NCBI GenBank assembly: GCA_016235185.1
Contig: JACRLT010000023.1
Location: 1 to 64,000, forward strand
Length of the DNA: 64,000 nucleotides
Source: Candidatus Omnitrophota bacterium
GTDB taxonomy: Bacteria; Omnitrophota; Gorgyraeia; Velamenicoccales; Velamenicoccaceae
Reading direction: 5' to 3'
Below the pieces are notes generated by a model that had not been told where the DNA came from, did no database searches, and was given only the letters and a program-made list of their open reading frames with translations. A program made the translations under genes and the position numbers. Every line of letters starts with the position of its first letter. Within the stretch, counting starts at the first letter, position 1. Below, piece by piece: positions 25,184 through 32,766 of this stretch.

Positions 25184-25677
25184 TAAAACTTTTCCCTGTG
25201 TATGATCTCTTTAACAGGGCGCTTGATAGGATGCGGCGCCTCATCCGGAATCCCTAGCGCGATAAGGCTTACAAGTTTATAGCCTGATGGCACATTTAGA
25301 AAACCGCGCACCACCTCTGCATAATCTTTTTTATCCCCGGCGATCCAACAGGAGCCTATGCCTCTTCCCGTTGCGGCCAAAAGGCCTGAAGTTGTAGCAG
25401 CACAGCCATCTTCAAGATAATATTTGGTGTCCTTGCAAAAAACAGCAAGACAGGCTGCTGCGCCTTTGATAAGTGCGCCGTTGGGCATAGTTAAACCAGC
25501 CAAAGTTTTTAAAGACTCCTTGTCCTTAACAATAACAAACTCCCACGGCTGTATATTTCTTGCAGTGGGAGCTAAAGAGGCGGCTCTAACGATATATTCC
25601 AGGTCTTCTTCGCTTATAGGGCGGTCTTTAAATTTCCGGATGCTCCTTCGTTTAACAAATGCCTTCTGGAGATCCAT
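25183..25677 (-). CDS. nitroreductase-family flavoprotein
   Basis: A 164-residue nitroreductase: RRSIRKFKDRPISEEDL at the start, ASLAPTARNIQPWEFVIV for FMN binding, and a GIGSCWIAG segment with the C-terminal ALGIPDEAP loop. Short members of this family reduce flavins, nitro groups or quinone-like substrates with NAD(P)H. It shares one base with the ParA-CBM48 gene stop. Physiological substrate unknown. Confidence 0.9.
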   Translation of the reverse strand: MDLQKAFVKRRSIRKFKDRPISEEDLEYIVRAASLAPTARNIQPWEFVIVKDKESLKTLAGLTMPNGALIKGAAACLAVFCKDTKYYLEDGCAATTSGLLAATGRGIGSCWIAGDKKDYAEVVRGFLNVPSGYKLVSLIALGIPDEAPHPIKRPVKEIIHREKF

Positions 25678-26753
25678 TAGTCTTTAACGAGCAAAAGTGA
25701 ATCAAGCTCGCCGAAAGGATTAATTTCGGCTGCGGGATTGGCAGGGTCTTTTTGCCACTTGCCATCAATGACAAAACGGTATTTGTAGGAACCCGGCTTT
25801 AAATTCAGGCGTTTTTTCCATATACCGTCGACGTTATCGAGCCTTGCGTCATCGCCAGGGGTCCAGTTATTAAAGTCCCCCACTACAAAAACGCTGGCAG
25901 CACTACCTGCAGAGAATTCGAAGGTTACGGGAGAAATTTCTTTTGCCTTCTTTTGCACGATCTTTTTCATCTGTTGGGAGATCTTTTCGACTATGGCCTC
26001 TTCCTTGGAGATTATTTCACGCGATAGGCTGAAATAATCCTTGGAGCCGCGGCTATACTTATCGAATGTAAAGATCGTTTGGGCCACGGACTGCGCTTCT
26101 TTAATCTTAACGTTAATATGGACAATTGTGTTAAAGACTTTAGCGCCGAACGTCTCTTTGATCTTGTTCAGTATCCTGAAAGAGTGGCGCAGGCGTGAAT
26201 CAAAATTATTTACAAGGACTCGAAAATCAGCCGAATGGTTAAGACGCTCACGCACAAGGCCTACGATCTCAACTAAGCGCTTGACCCCGTCTACGGAGAA
26301 TCTCGAGGCCTCAACGGGAATGATAAGACTGTTTGCGCTCCTTATGGCATTGACAGTCAAAAGCCCTAAGTTTGGAGGGCAATCGATCAGGCAGAAATCA
26401 TACCCATCGGCTATATCTTTTACGCAATCAAAAAGCCTTGATTCACGCCCTATCTCTCCGGATAACTCCTGGTCAAGCGTAGAAAGCATGATATTTGACG
26501 GTGCCAGGTCAAAATTGGGCGCGATATTTACGATAATATCTTTGAGCGCGCATTTATGATTGCTTATCTTAGATAAGCAATCATAAATGCTTATTTCTTT
26601 ATCTACTCCTAAGCCTAATGAGGCATGGGCTTGAGGATCAAGGTCGATCAAAAGTGTTTTTTTGCCGTTAATCGCCAATGCCGCAGCCAGATTAGTGGCT
26701 GTCGTGGTCTTGCCGCACCCGCCCTTTTGATTGGCTATCGCAAAAATTTCCAT
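25677..26753 (-). CDS. ParA/MinD-family ATPase fused to a CBM48/AMPK-type glycogen-binding domain
   Basis: A 358-residue protein. Residues ~1-240 are a ParA ATPase with the deviant Walker A KGGCGKTTTATN, LLIDLDPQAH and CLIDCPPNLG. After a ~25-residue linker, residues ~270-350 form an early-set CBM48 domain (VFVVGDFNNWTPG, LKPGSYKYRFVIDGKW). ParA proteins position cargo on the nucleoid or membrane and CBM48 binds alpha-glucans, so the fusion could position glycogen or a glycan-bound enzyme. No ParB gene is adjacent. Three start codons compete (GTG 26759, ATG 26756, ATG 26753); the last is five bases from AAGGAGG. Confidence 0.92.
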   Translation of the reverse strand: MEIFAIANQKGGCGKTTTATNLAAALAINGKKTLLIDLDPQAHASLGLGVDKEISIYDCLSKISNHKCALKDIIVNIAPNFDLAPSNIMLSTLDQELSGEIGRESRLFDCVKDIADGYDFCLIDCPPNLGLLTVNAIRSANSLIIPVEASRFSVDGVKRLVEIVGLVRERLNHSADFRVLVNNFDSRLRHSFRILNKIKETFGAKVFNTIVHINVKIKEAQSVAQTIFTFDKYSRGSKDYFSLSREIISKEEAIVEKISQQMKKIVQKKAKEISPVTFEFSAGSAASVFVVGDFNNWTPGDDARLDNVDGIWKKRLNLKPGSYKYRFVIDGKWQKDPANPAAEINPFGELDSLLLVKD

Positions 26754-26757
26754 CATC

Positions 26758-26856
26758 ACCTCCTTGATTTTGATAATCCTATATATTGATTCCTTGCAAA
26801 ATCAACTCCGAAGTCTGTCCGCCATTGATTCATTGGCGGACGTTTAGACAAGGAGG
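26758..26856 (-). promoter_or_regulatory. double-hairpin leader element, copy C
   Basis: Minus-strand leader of the ParA-CBM48 gene. Hairpin 1 contains GTCCGCCA/TGGCGGAC; hairpin 2 pairs TTGATTTTG with CAAAATCAA. The final AAGGAGG is the Shine-Dalgarno sequence of the gene, and the 5' CCTCCTTG is complementary to it. Confidence 0.68.
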
Positions 26857-26866
26857 ATTCCGCATC

Positions 26867-27445
26867 TTAATTCTTTACAAATTGTATATCATCTATTAAA
26901 AGCTCGCCTTTTTTTGTATATGTATTCCAGGGTTCAAGCGTAAAAGATAAAGTAACCGGGCCTGACAGATCGCCTATCCTGCCAAAGTCAGAAAAAGGGA
27001 CAACAATTTTTTTCCAAGAGGAGTTTATCTTTTGAATGTATCGGCTGGACGTCTCTCTTCTTTTATTCACGAGACTGACTTTTAAATTACCTAGACGCTG
27101 TTTGTCTGCCGTCCGCAGACGGATCAAAAAAACTAACCTATGGAACTTGTTTAAGTCTATATCCGGCATATCTATATTCAAAGTTGCAAGGCTTGATTGA
27201 GACTGTGAAAAATCAAATTTTAATGAATAGGGCCCGTCATGGCGCTCCAATTTGATCGATTCCCCCCTTGTCGCCAGGCAAAGGGGTGTAAGATTCGATA
27301 GTAATGTTGCACCAAGAACGAAAACCCCGAGAAAACCGAAACTTACGGCTATATAAAAAAGAAAATTTTTCTCTTTACTCCCGTTTTGCCGGCCCTTTGT
27401 CTCAAAGAACGCCTTTGCAAGATGGTCTGAAATTTCTTTTTTCAT
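26867..27445 (-). CDS. membrane-anchored protein with CIA30/CBM-like beta-sandwich
   Basis: A 192-residue protein with a cytoplasmic N-terminal tail of ~25 residues, one membrane helix (about 28-50) and an exported domain. The C-terminal half (WKKIVVPFSDFGRIGDLSGPVTLSF then GELLIDDIQFV) resembles the galactose-binding-like sandwich of CIA30 and related carbohydrate-binding modules. It sits between a GH57 gene and the ParA-CBM48 gene, so carbohydrate binding is a reasonable guess only. Confidence 0.72.
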   Translation of the reverse strand: MKKEISDHLAKAFFETKGRQNGSKEKNFLFYIAVSFGFLGVFVLGATLLSNLTPLCLATRGESIKLERHDGPYSLKFDFSQSQSSLATLNIDMPDIDLNKFHRLVFLIRLRTADKQRLGNLKVSLVNKRRETSSRYIQKINSSWKKIVVPFSDFGRIGDLSGPVTLSFTLEPWNTYTKKGELLIDDIQFVKN

Positions 27446-27460
27446 TTTAGCATCTAACCT

Positions 27461-29002
27461 CTAAATGTCAATAGGGATATCTAAATCAACGGATGGTTTT
27501 TTGCCTATCATCTGGTATAAATTTTTTAAGTGGAGCCTGAAGAGATCGTCAAAGTGGCGGTGTTTATCGCCCAACCACCAAAACCAATCGCTGCCCTCCA
27601 AAATATGTATTTGTTTCATGATACGCTCATCGCTAAGTTGTTCTTGCGTCAATAAATTACGCGCCTCGGTCAACAGCTCCCACGCCCTATTTTTAGCAGG
27701 ATGCCCCATCCACTTATTAAGATCGCCGAATATCCAAGAGCCTGTAGCTAAGTCCGGTAAGTGATGTTTGGGCGGATGTTTTTTAAGATACTCGCTTATT
27801 GTCACGGTTTCCAGGTAACTTGCCTCTGATATGCGCTCATATAGCAGTTTTAAAAAGTCCCTGCCGTCATTACGGTAATATTCCCAGCAATTTTCACCGT
27901 CGAGCGCAATAGTCAAAAGACAATCATTGTTGCCGAAGTATTCTTTTATCTTTAATATGTGGTGCATAAAATTATCAACGGCGTCTTTGGTGCGCCAATT
28001 CTGATATTCAAAACCGATCAGGTCCGATAAAAATCTATCCCGAAAGACAACATTGAGCTCTGCGTCTTTTATCTTCAAGGTATATGGCCTGTAAAGCACC
28101 CTGCCGTCCCGTTTTACCTTGGGGCACGTCTTCCAAAGGATGGTCTCATCAGTAACGATCCAGTTAAGTTTTGCCTTCGTCAATATCGGCAAGATATCCT
28201 TTGAGACAGCCTGTTCCGAAGGCCACATACCCCGCGGCTCCATGCCGAATTTCTCCCTGTAATAATCGACAGCTGCCTGCACATGCCAGATCGCGTCTTG
28301 CGGGTGAGAAAATACCGTCTTAGGCAATGTGATATGCGCATTGGCATCGCGGCCGGCAAACGAAGAAAATAAAAGCGGCAGGATCGGATGAAAATAAGGC
28401 GTTAGACTTAACTCGATCCTTCCTTCTTGCTGATATTGCTTATAAGTCGGCAATATCTTCTTTAATATTTCCGATTGCTTATCGAGCACCAGTTTTTTTT
28501 CTTCTTCGGTAAAATAACGGGATTTTTTTACCAGCGCGCGCAATTCCGGTATATCCTGCCGAAACCTAGGGTCGAACCAGGCAAGATTAAACCAGACTTG
28601 CAGGTCGAGAAAATCCTGATCGCTGAACTCATAATCCGAATGCTTATGCAGAAAAAGATGGTAATATCTTGGATGAACGCCGACTATCCTATTGAGATCA
28701 GCGCTAAAGAAGTGTTCGCGTATGAAATATTTTTCGTCCGATGTTAATTGCGAGACATTTTTATAAGAAAGCCTTAAATACTTATCCGACAGGTTCCCGC
28801 AAGCATATTCCTCTATTTGTTCCAATAAAGACGGCACGACGTTGAATGTCTGGCGTATTTGCGGGAATTCATCCAACAAGAGCACCATATCAAGGTAGTC
28901 TTTAATACCATGCAGCCTGGCCCAGGGCAATTCAGCCTCACCTGTCAGAAGGTTCTTGTAATAAGGCTGGTGCATATGGAGGATGAATGCCAAATAAATC
29001 AT
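27461..29002 (-). CDS. GH57 family glycoside hydrolase / glucanotransferase
   Basis: A 513-residue GH57 enzyme showing the family's conserved regions in order: HMHQPY (9-14), YFHPILPLL (203-211), the nucleophile Glu263 in GMWPSEQAVS, and the acid/base Asp368 in ALDGENCWEYY. A late W-rich segment with TGSWIFGDLNKWMG closes the active site. Activities in the family include alpha-amylase, 4-alpha-glucanotransferase and branching; this sequence does not by itself decide. It has no signal peptide, so it acts in the cytoplasm, probably on glycogen. Heptamer array 4 lies directly upstream. Confidence 0.93.
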   Translation of the reverse strand: MIYLAFILHMHQPYYKNLLTGEAELPWARLHGIKDYLDMVLLLDEFPQIRQTFNVVPSLLEQIEEYACGNLSDKYLRLSYKNVSQLTSDEKYFIREHFFSADLNRIVGVHPRYYHLFLHKHSDYEFSDQDFLDLQVWFNLAWFDPRFRQDIPELRALVKKSRYFTEEEKKLVLDKQSEILKKILPTYKQYQQEGRIELSLTPYFHPILPLLFSSFAGRDANAHITLPKTVFSHPQDAIWHVQAAVDYYREKFGMEPRGMWPSEQAVSKDILPILTKAKLNWIVTDETILWKTCPKVKRDGRVLYRPYTLKIKDAELNVVFRDRFLSDLIGFEYQNWRTKDAVDNFMHHILKIKEYFGNNDCLLTIALDGENCWEYYRNDGRDFLKLLYERISEASYLETVTISEYLKKHPPKHHLPDLATGSWIFGDLNKWMGHPAKNRAWELLTEARNLLTQEQLSDERIMKQIHILEGSDWFWWLGDKHRHFDDLFRLHLKNLYQMIGKKPSVDLDIPIDI

Positions 29003-29008
29003 ATTCTG

Positions 29009-29050
29009 GTCACAAGTTTCAAGTCACAAATCACTAGTCACACGTCACAA
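29009..29050. repeat. heptamer array 4
   Basis: Six 7-base units close to GTCACAA begin seven bases upstream of the GH57 start. No clear Shine-Dalgarno is seen, so the array may be part of that gene's leader. Confidence 0.8.
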
Positions 29051-29109
29051 GTTAAAAACTTAATGAAAATAATAATACCATGTTCCAATGGAATTCTCAA
29101 GGTTTCCTT

Positions 29110-29139
29110 ACACCCAGCCCTATCGGATGGGCTGGGTGT
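29110..29139. terminator. strong hairpin downstream of the outer-membrane protein gene
   Basis: ACACCCAGCCC pairs with GGGCTGGGTGT around an 8-base loop. It has no U-run of its own but follows the terminator at 29155-29182 in transcription order and may act as a backup or as a processing site. Confidence 0.6.
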
Positions 29140-29154
29140 GCCGCTGTCTGCGAC

Positions 29155-29182
29155 AAAAAACACTGGAGGTATTATCCCCCAG
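29155..29182 (-). terminator. rho-independent terminator of the outer-membrane protein gene
   Basis: On the minus strand CTGGGGG-ATAATA-CCTCCAG (one mismatch) is followed by TGTTTTTT. It lies 60-90 bases after the stop codon. The plus-strand side also carries TTTTTT, so it could work in both directions. Confidence 0.75.
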
Positions 29183-29243
29183 GGTTTTTTGATAACACTT
29201 GGTTCTTACCCTTCGCATATGCTCAGGGTAAATGCTATCGCAT

Positions 29244-30629
29244 TTAGAACTTAACTGCACATGAAGCGATAACTTCATTAGCTGTCTGTTTCTGATTAAC
29301 AGCTGTTAAAGCCCTTCCAGGGAACAGCCAATCTGACATTAAGGCAAACTGGACATCCTCTGTGTAATCATAAGTAAGAGTCAGATCAATTTCCTGGCCC
29401 AACTCTCTCTTATTTGCAGCAAAACTAATACTATTACCCATAGCATTGGTTAATGAGGAAGCGCTACTGTTAGCCTTAGCCATAGACTGATATATCCACT
29501 CGGTCTTTAATGTAATATCTTCTAAAAAGCTAGGCTTAATTGTCAAATTAAGATTGACATTGTGCGCATTCCACTGTGGGAACATTGCATTGATTATGCG
29601 GCCTGATGTCTGATTTTCAAACATCGGATCCCATGCATGGTATGTCTTATCGCTATTTGAATTTGTCACGCTTGCATCACCTGAGAAATAGGAATAAGCC
29701 ATCCCAATCACAGGATTGTTCTTCCAACCAGGAGTAATTGTTGCAATTGACTGGGCTGCCCATGCATTACGATCGCGAGCTGCGCCACTAACAATCTTCT
29801 GTCCACCCTGCCAAGCAATTTCCTGCTGGAGATTAACTTTTGCCATAGGATTGGTGCTAACACGACCACCAATGGCATGCGTCACATCAGGCTTAACAGA
29901 ACCGCTTACAGTTCTTGTAAAGAAATAGCCTTCAGCAAATGAATTCCACTTGTCGCCAAATTTATAACCAGCATTGGCGCCATATAGATTTACATCATCA
30001 TTGTTATCACTGGCATTAATTGTGTTTTCATCAATCTTTGCAAAAACAACATCAATAACGAGCGGATCATAATTCAAAGTAGCACGAATCGCATCAAATG
30101 CCTTGCGATACGCTAAATCACCGCTATTAGATGTATAAGCAGGCGCCTCTGTAGTATTCGTAAACTGGTTCGTACCAATACCAGCTGAATTTACAACAGT
30201 ACCATTAGCATCTGCACCTACCCCATCACCAATAATCATATCATTACCAAAATGAAGTTCCTGACGGCCTACAGCAATTGTCAAAGGAGAATATAGAAAC
30301 TCCTTCATTGTCACATAAGCCAAATCAAGATCAATATCAGATGTTGTGGCTGTGTTTTCATCCCAATTTCTCTCATTGATCAAACGGATAGTTGTTTGTA
30401 CATTATCCGTCAAGTCAGCATCAACTCTTAAGCGGACAACGGAATTAAATACACTAACTTCATCATCTCCGCTAGTTCCGGTTCCCTTTGTCAAATCAAA
30501 ATCATTACGATTAATCATGCGGCCAATGATATCACCGCTAACCTTTACGTTCTGGACGGCTGCGAACGCAGGCACTGCAAAAGCCAGCGCCAGGACCGCG
30601 CAGAACAAAAGCACTAAGCGTTTACTCAT
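29244..30629 (-). CDS. outer-membrane beta-barrel protein (porin-like)
   Basis: A 461-residue protein with a classical signal peptide (residues 1-23, cleavage after AFAA), alternating beta-strand texture throughout, and a C-terminal Phe (AVKF) typical of outer-membrane barrels. Segments such as YSPLTIAVGRQELHFGNDMI recall alginate-export or OprD-like barrels. It shows strong expression signals: AAAGGAGG before ATG and a rho-independent terminator after the gene. The ~310-base leader is unusual. It is probably a major surface protein; cargo unknown. Confidence 0.85.
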   Translation of the reverse strand: MSKRLVLLFCAVLALAFAVPAFAAVQNVKVSGDIIGRMINRNDFDLTKGTGTSGDDEVSVFNSVVRLRVDADLTDNVQTTIRLINERNWDENTATTSDIDLDLAYVTMKEFLYSPLTIAVGRQELHFGNDMIIGDGVGADANGTVVNSAGIGTNQFTNTTEAPAYTSNSGDLAYRKAFDAIRATLNYDPLVIDVVFAKIDENTINASDNNDDVNLYGANAGYKFGDKWNSFAEGYFFTRTVSGSVKPDVTHAIGGRVSTNPMAKVNLQQEIAWQGGQKIVSGAARDRNAWAAQSIATITPGWKNNPVIGMAYSYFSGDASVTNSNSDKTYHAWDPMFENQTSGRIINAMFPQWNAHNVNLNLTIKPSFLEDITLKTEWIYQSMAKANSSASSLTNAMGNSISFAANKRELGQEIDLTLTYDYTEDVQFALMSDWLFPGRALTAVNQKQTANEVIASCAVKF

Positions 30630-30940
30630 TTTTTTCCTCCTTTAAGGCTTTAAATTATATATTTATACTAGGTATTACTGTTATTACCTTCCTAGGAGTT
30701 TCATCTATAGTTATATCGCCAACTAAACGACCGCTTCCGGCTAAAATTTATTCACCTCCTTTGGCGCCTTATTAAAGCCGTCTTTGGCGGTATAGCCTAA
30801 ATTCGTTATTACGAATTCCATAGGGGCTCACGCCCCTCTGGCGTCGCCCCGTATCCGACGGGTCTCCTGTCACCCCATAAGGGGAAAGCCCGCTTTCCCC
30901 TTATCAACCCCTCGGTGGTTTTCACTGCGTGAACACCATT
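30630..30940 (-). other. long structured 5' leader of the outer-membrane protein gene
   Basis: About 310 gene-free bases between the putative promoter and the ATG. They contain hairpins at 30917-30937, 30877-30904 and 30822-30837, a GC-rich hairpin region at 30767-30797, and a full-length consensus Shine-Dalgarno (AAAGGAGGTGA, 30753-30763) followed only by a four-codon frame (GTG to TAG). The true ribosome site for the gene is the second AAAGGAGG near the ATG. I do not recognise a known riboswitch. Confidence 0.5.
30877..30904. repeat. composite hairpin repeat, copy 1 (with 30822-30837)
   Basis: The pair of hairpins AGGGGCTCACGCCCCT (30822-30837) and AAGGGGAAAG...CTTTCCCCTT, linked by CTGGCG and TGTCACCC, recurs in the same order and orientation at 32622-32725 with different stem bases. 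Confidence 0.6.
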
Positions 30941-30946
30941 GCTATA

Positions 30947-30976
30947 TAAATACCATATATTGCAACAACTTGTCAA
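30947..30976 (-). promoter_or_regulatory. candidate sigma-70 promoter for the outer-membrane protein gene
   Basis: Consensus -35 TTGACA (30971-30976) and, 18 bases on, TATTTA preceded by TGG, an extended -10. It faces the outer-membrane protein gene and would give a leader of about 310 bases. A nearby A/T tract lies upstream. Confidence 0.5.
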
Positions 30977-31014
30977 TATTTTTTTTAGCACCTAATATTT
31001 TCTAATTTAGCGAA

Positions 31015-31048
31015 ATCCGCCTTCGGCGGATAAAGAAAACGCTTTCTT
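31015..31048 (-). terminator. tandem hairpins after the PHP gene
   Basis: ATCCGCCGAAGGCGGAT followed by TTCGCT on the minus strand, preceded by a weaker AAGAAA/CTTTCTT-type hairpin. The U-run is weak. The hairpins lie 20-55 bases after the PHP gene stop. Confidence 0.5.
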
Positions 31049-31069
31049 AGCAGTGGTAGTAAAATTTGA

Positions 31070-31711
31070 CTATGAGCGCCGGATGATGTTTCCAACGTCA
31101 TTGTAAACCTTGACGAGGTCTTTATTCGAAAGCCCTGCGCCCAAGCCTACTTCTTGCAGGGATTCGATGGAAGGAATATCCGAAGGGCTGTGAGAATCGG
31201 AATTAATGCAGAGTTTTGCGCCGAGTTTTGTGGCAAGCCTTGCTACATGGCCGTTGCCTAAACAATGTCCTTTACGCGTGCTGATTTCTAAAAAAATTCC
31301 GCGGCTAGCCGCCAATTTCACATCTTTATCGCTGATCAAACCAGGGTGGGAAAAAATATCTATATCAGCGCTCAAAGCCGCGTGCGCGGTCCCTTTTACC
31401 ACCGGCTCAACTAACGTTTCTCCGTGAGCTATAATAATTTTAATTCCGTGATCGCGCGCGTAAGTTGCGGCCTTCTTGAACTGATCCAAAGGCAGGTGCG
31501 TCAACTCAACACCTGGGATCACTTTGATGCGCCCCTTGGGCCACTGCTTGCAAAAATCGACTATTGCTTCAACCACAGGTTTGATATTGGACAGGTCAAC
31601 ATGGTCTGTTATGGCAATAGCGCGGAAGCCCTTCTCTTCATATCTGCGAGCAAGTTCAGAAGGGAGAAGTTCGCCGTCACTTAAAATTGAATGTGTATGC
31701 AGATCAAACAT
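31070..31711 (-). CDS. PHP-domain phosphoesterase (HisK/YcdX-like)
   Basis: A 213-residue PHP protein with the four metal motifs in order: DLHTHSILSDGE (3-14), AITDHVDL, the GVELTH strand with a following IIAHGE, and NSDSHSPSD. The standalone PHP domain resembles histidinol-phosphatase-like and other metal-dependent phosphoesterases. It has no his operon neighbours; the toxin-antitoxin module is immediately upstream (9-base gap). Substrate unknown. Confidence 0.88.
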   Translation of the reverse strand: MFDLHTHSILSDGELLPSELARRYEEKGFRAIAITDHVDLSNIKPVVEAIVDFCKQWPKGRIKVIPGVELTHLPLDQFKKAATYARDHGIKIIIAHGETLVEPVVKGTAHAALSADIDIFSHPGLISDKDVKLAASRGIFLEISTRKGHCLGNGHVARLATKLGAKLCINSDSHSPSDIPSIESLQEVGLGAGLSNKDLVKVYNDVGNIIRRS

Positions 31712-31720
31712 TGTTTAACT

Positions 31721-31990
31721 TTAAGAAAAAGATATTTTTAATCTTTTATGCAACGCACCGGCAATTTTGGCCAAAGTGCCTACATTGTATTTGTTATATT
31801 CACCACTCTCATAACGAGCTATGGCAGTTCTGCTGGTATGCACTTTTTTAGCAAGCTCCAACTGACTCATTCTTGCCTTATGCCTTAATTCAGCTATCTG
31901 CTCCCCGATACTCATCTTTGCAGAGACTTCATCATAGACAGCCTTGAACTTCCTATCTTCCATTTTTCTATCAAATATCGACTTTTTCAT
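31721..31990 (-). CDS. higA: HigA-type antitoxin, XRE-family HTH
   Basis: An 89-residue protein whose C-terminal half is a Cro/CI helix-turn-helix (AELRHKARMSQLELAKKVHTS, then AIARYESGEYNKYNVGTLAKIAGAL). I choose ATG 31990 because GGAGG stands five bases upstream; a longer frame to 32059 runs into the toxin gene. It follows the toxin by 16 bases, the HigBA order. It would neutralise HigB and repress the operon through the palindrome at 32408-32427. Confidence 0.88.
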   Translation of the reverse strand: MKKSIFDRKMEDRKFKAVYDEVSAKMSIGEQIAELRHKARMSQLELAKKVHTSRTAIARYESGEYNKYNVGTLAKIAGALHKRLKISFS

Positions 31991-32006
31991 TGCATCCTCC
32001 GTCACT

Positions 32007-32381
32007 TTAACGAACAAAATATTGATTGCGGATCTGTATCGCTTTATTAAGCTCGCCACGATCCAATTTTTGCCTTTTCTTTGTATGGGCTGATGTGACG
32101 ATTACCTTTTTACCCGTAAAGAAAAAACAAAAGAATCGTTCACTCCTTGGTTTAAAACAATATATCTTATTTCCTTTATCCTCAATACGAAATTTCGTTG
32201 TGTCATAGATACGCCCTTCATCAGCCATTCTCTTAACAAGGTATAACAGACTTGCTTGAGTGACATCATCGCATCCTTCAAAATATTCATGAACAATAGA
32301 TGAATTTCTTGCCTCTGCATGGAAATATACGGAATAATACGCACCGCTATATATTAAAAAATCTTCGTAATAATTCAGCAT
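32007..32381 (-). CDS. higB: HigB-like toxin (phage Gp49-like / DUF891, RelE superfamily)
   Basis: A 124-residue RelE-superfamily protein. The second half shows the typical pattern FFFTGKKVIVTSAHTKKRQKL then DRGELNKAIQIRNQYF, matching HigB-type ribosome-dependent mRNA endonucleases with basic catalytic residues. It is the first gene of the toxin-antitoxin operon, next to a tRNA gene with a partial duplicate, a usual place for horizontally acquired DNA. No strong Shine-Dalgarno precedes the ATG. Confidence 0.85.
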   Translation of the reverse strand: MLNYYEDFLIYSGAYYSVYFHAEARNSSIVHEYFEGCDDVTQASLLYLVKRMADEGRIYDTTKFRIEDKGNKIYCFKPRSERFFCFFFTGKKVIVTSAHTKKRQKLDRGELNKAIQIRNQYFVR

Positions 32382-32406
32382 TCGCGTGCTTTCTATTCCC
32401 GTAGAA

Positions 32407-32435
32407 AATGTATCATATTTGATACATTATGTCAA
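32407..32435 (-). promoter_or_regulatory. higBA promoter and palindromic operator
   Basis: Minus strand: perfect -35 TTGACA (32430-32435), 17-base spacer, -10 TACATT. A perfect inverted repeat ATGTATCA-tatt-TGATACAT (32408-32427) covers the spacer and -10, as expected for autorepression by HigA. Confidence 0.72.
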
Positions 32436-32454
32436 GAGGATTAATTAGTTCTTT

Positions 32455-32571
32455 CCCTTTTTAAGTTCTCGCCTTGCAGATTATCTAATCCTTCGCTATT
32501 TTTTGAATACTATCTGAAGTCGCGCAGGATGAATTTTTGTTGCTCAAAAATTCAATGCCCCCGGCAAGGCT
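32455..32571. repeat. duplicate of tRNA-flanking sequence and tRNA 3' end
   Basis: Bases 32455-32479 match 32732-32756 with one mismatch, and 32556-32571 repeats exactly the last 16 bases of the tRNA-Arg gene (32767-32782). The copies are 277 and 211 bases apart, so this is not a simple tandem duplication. It may be a leftover attachment site. Confidence 0.65.
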
Positions 32572-32621
32572 GCGTCAGCCTGCGGCTGACTCGAACTAGT
32601 CGTAGCTACGCTCCTCCCCAT

Positions 32622-32725
32622 AGGGAAACCCAATGGTTTCCCTTCTGGCGCTCGCTTCGCTCGCTGTCAACCCTTCCTTAGCATGCAAACGACTTGCTTA
32701 AGGGGAAAACAATCTTTTCCCCTTA
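32622..32725. repeat. composite hairpin repeat, copy 2
   Basis: Hairpin AGGGAAACC...GGTTTCCCT (32622-32643), then CTGGCG and TGTCAACCC, then hairpin TAAGGGGAAAA...TTTTCCCCTTA (32699-32725). The organisation is the same as at 30822-30904 with changed but still paired stems. The rest of 32382-32766 has no supportable gene. Confidence 0.6.
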
Positions 32726-32766
32726 ATAATCCCCTTTTTAAGTTCTCGCATTGCAGGAAGTTAAAA

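Noticed and set aside
29110-29182. Insertion sequence between the GH57 and outer-membrane protein genes
   Set aside because: The inverted repeats are terminator-type hairpins; there is no transposase or target duplication.
32556-32571. Second tRNA-Arg gene
   Set aside because: Only the last 16 bases are duplicated; the cloverleaf cannot form.
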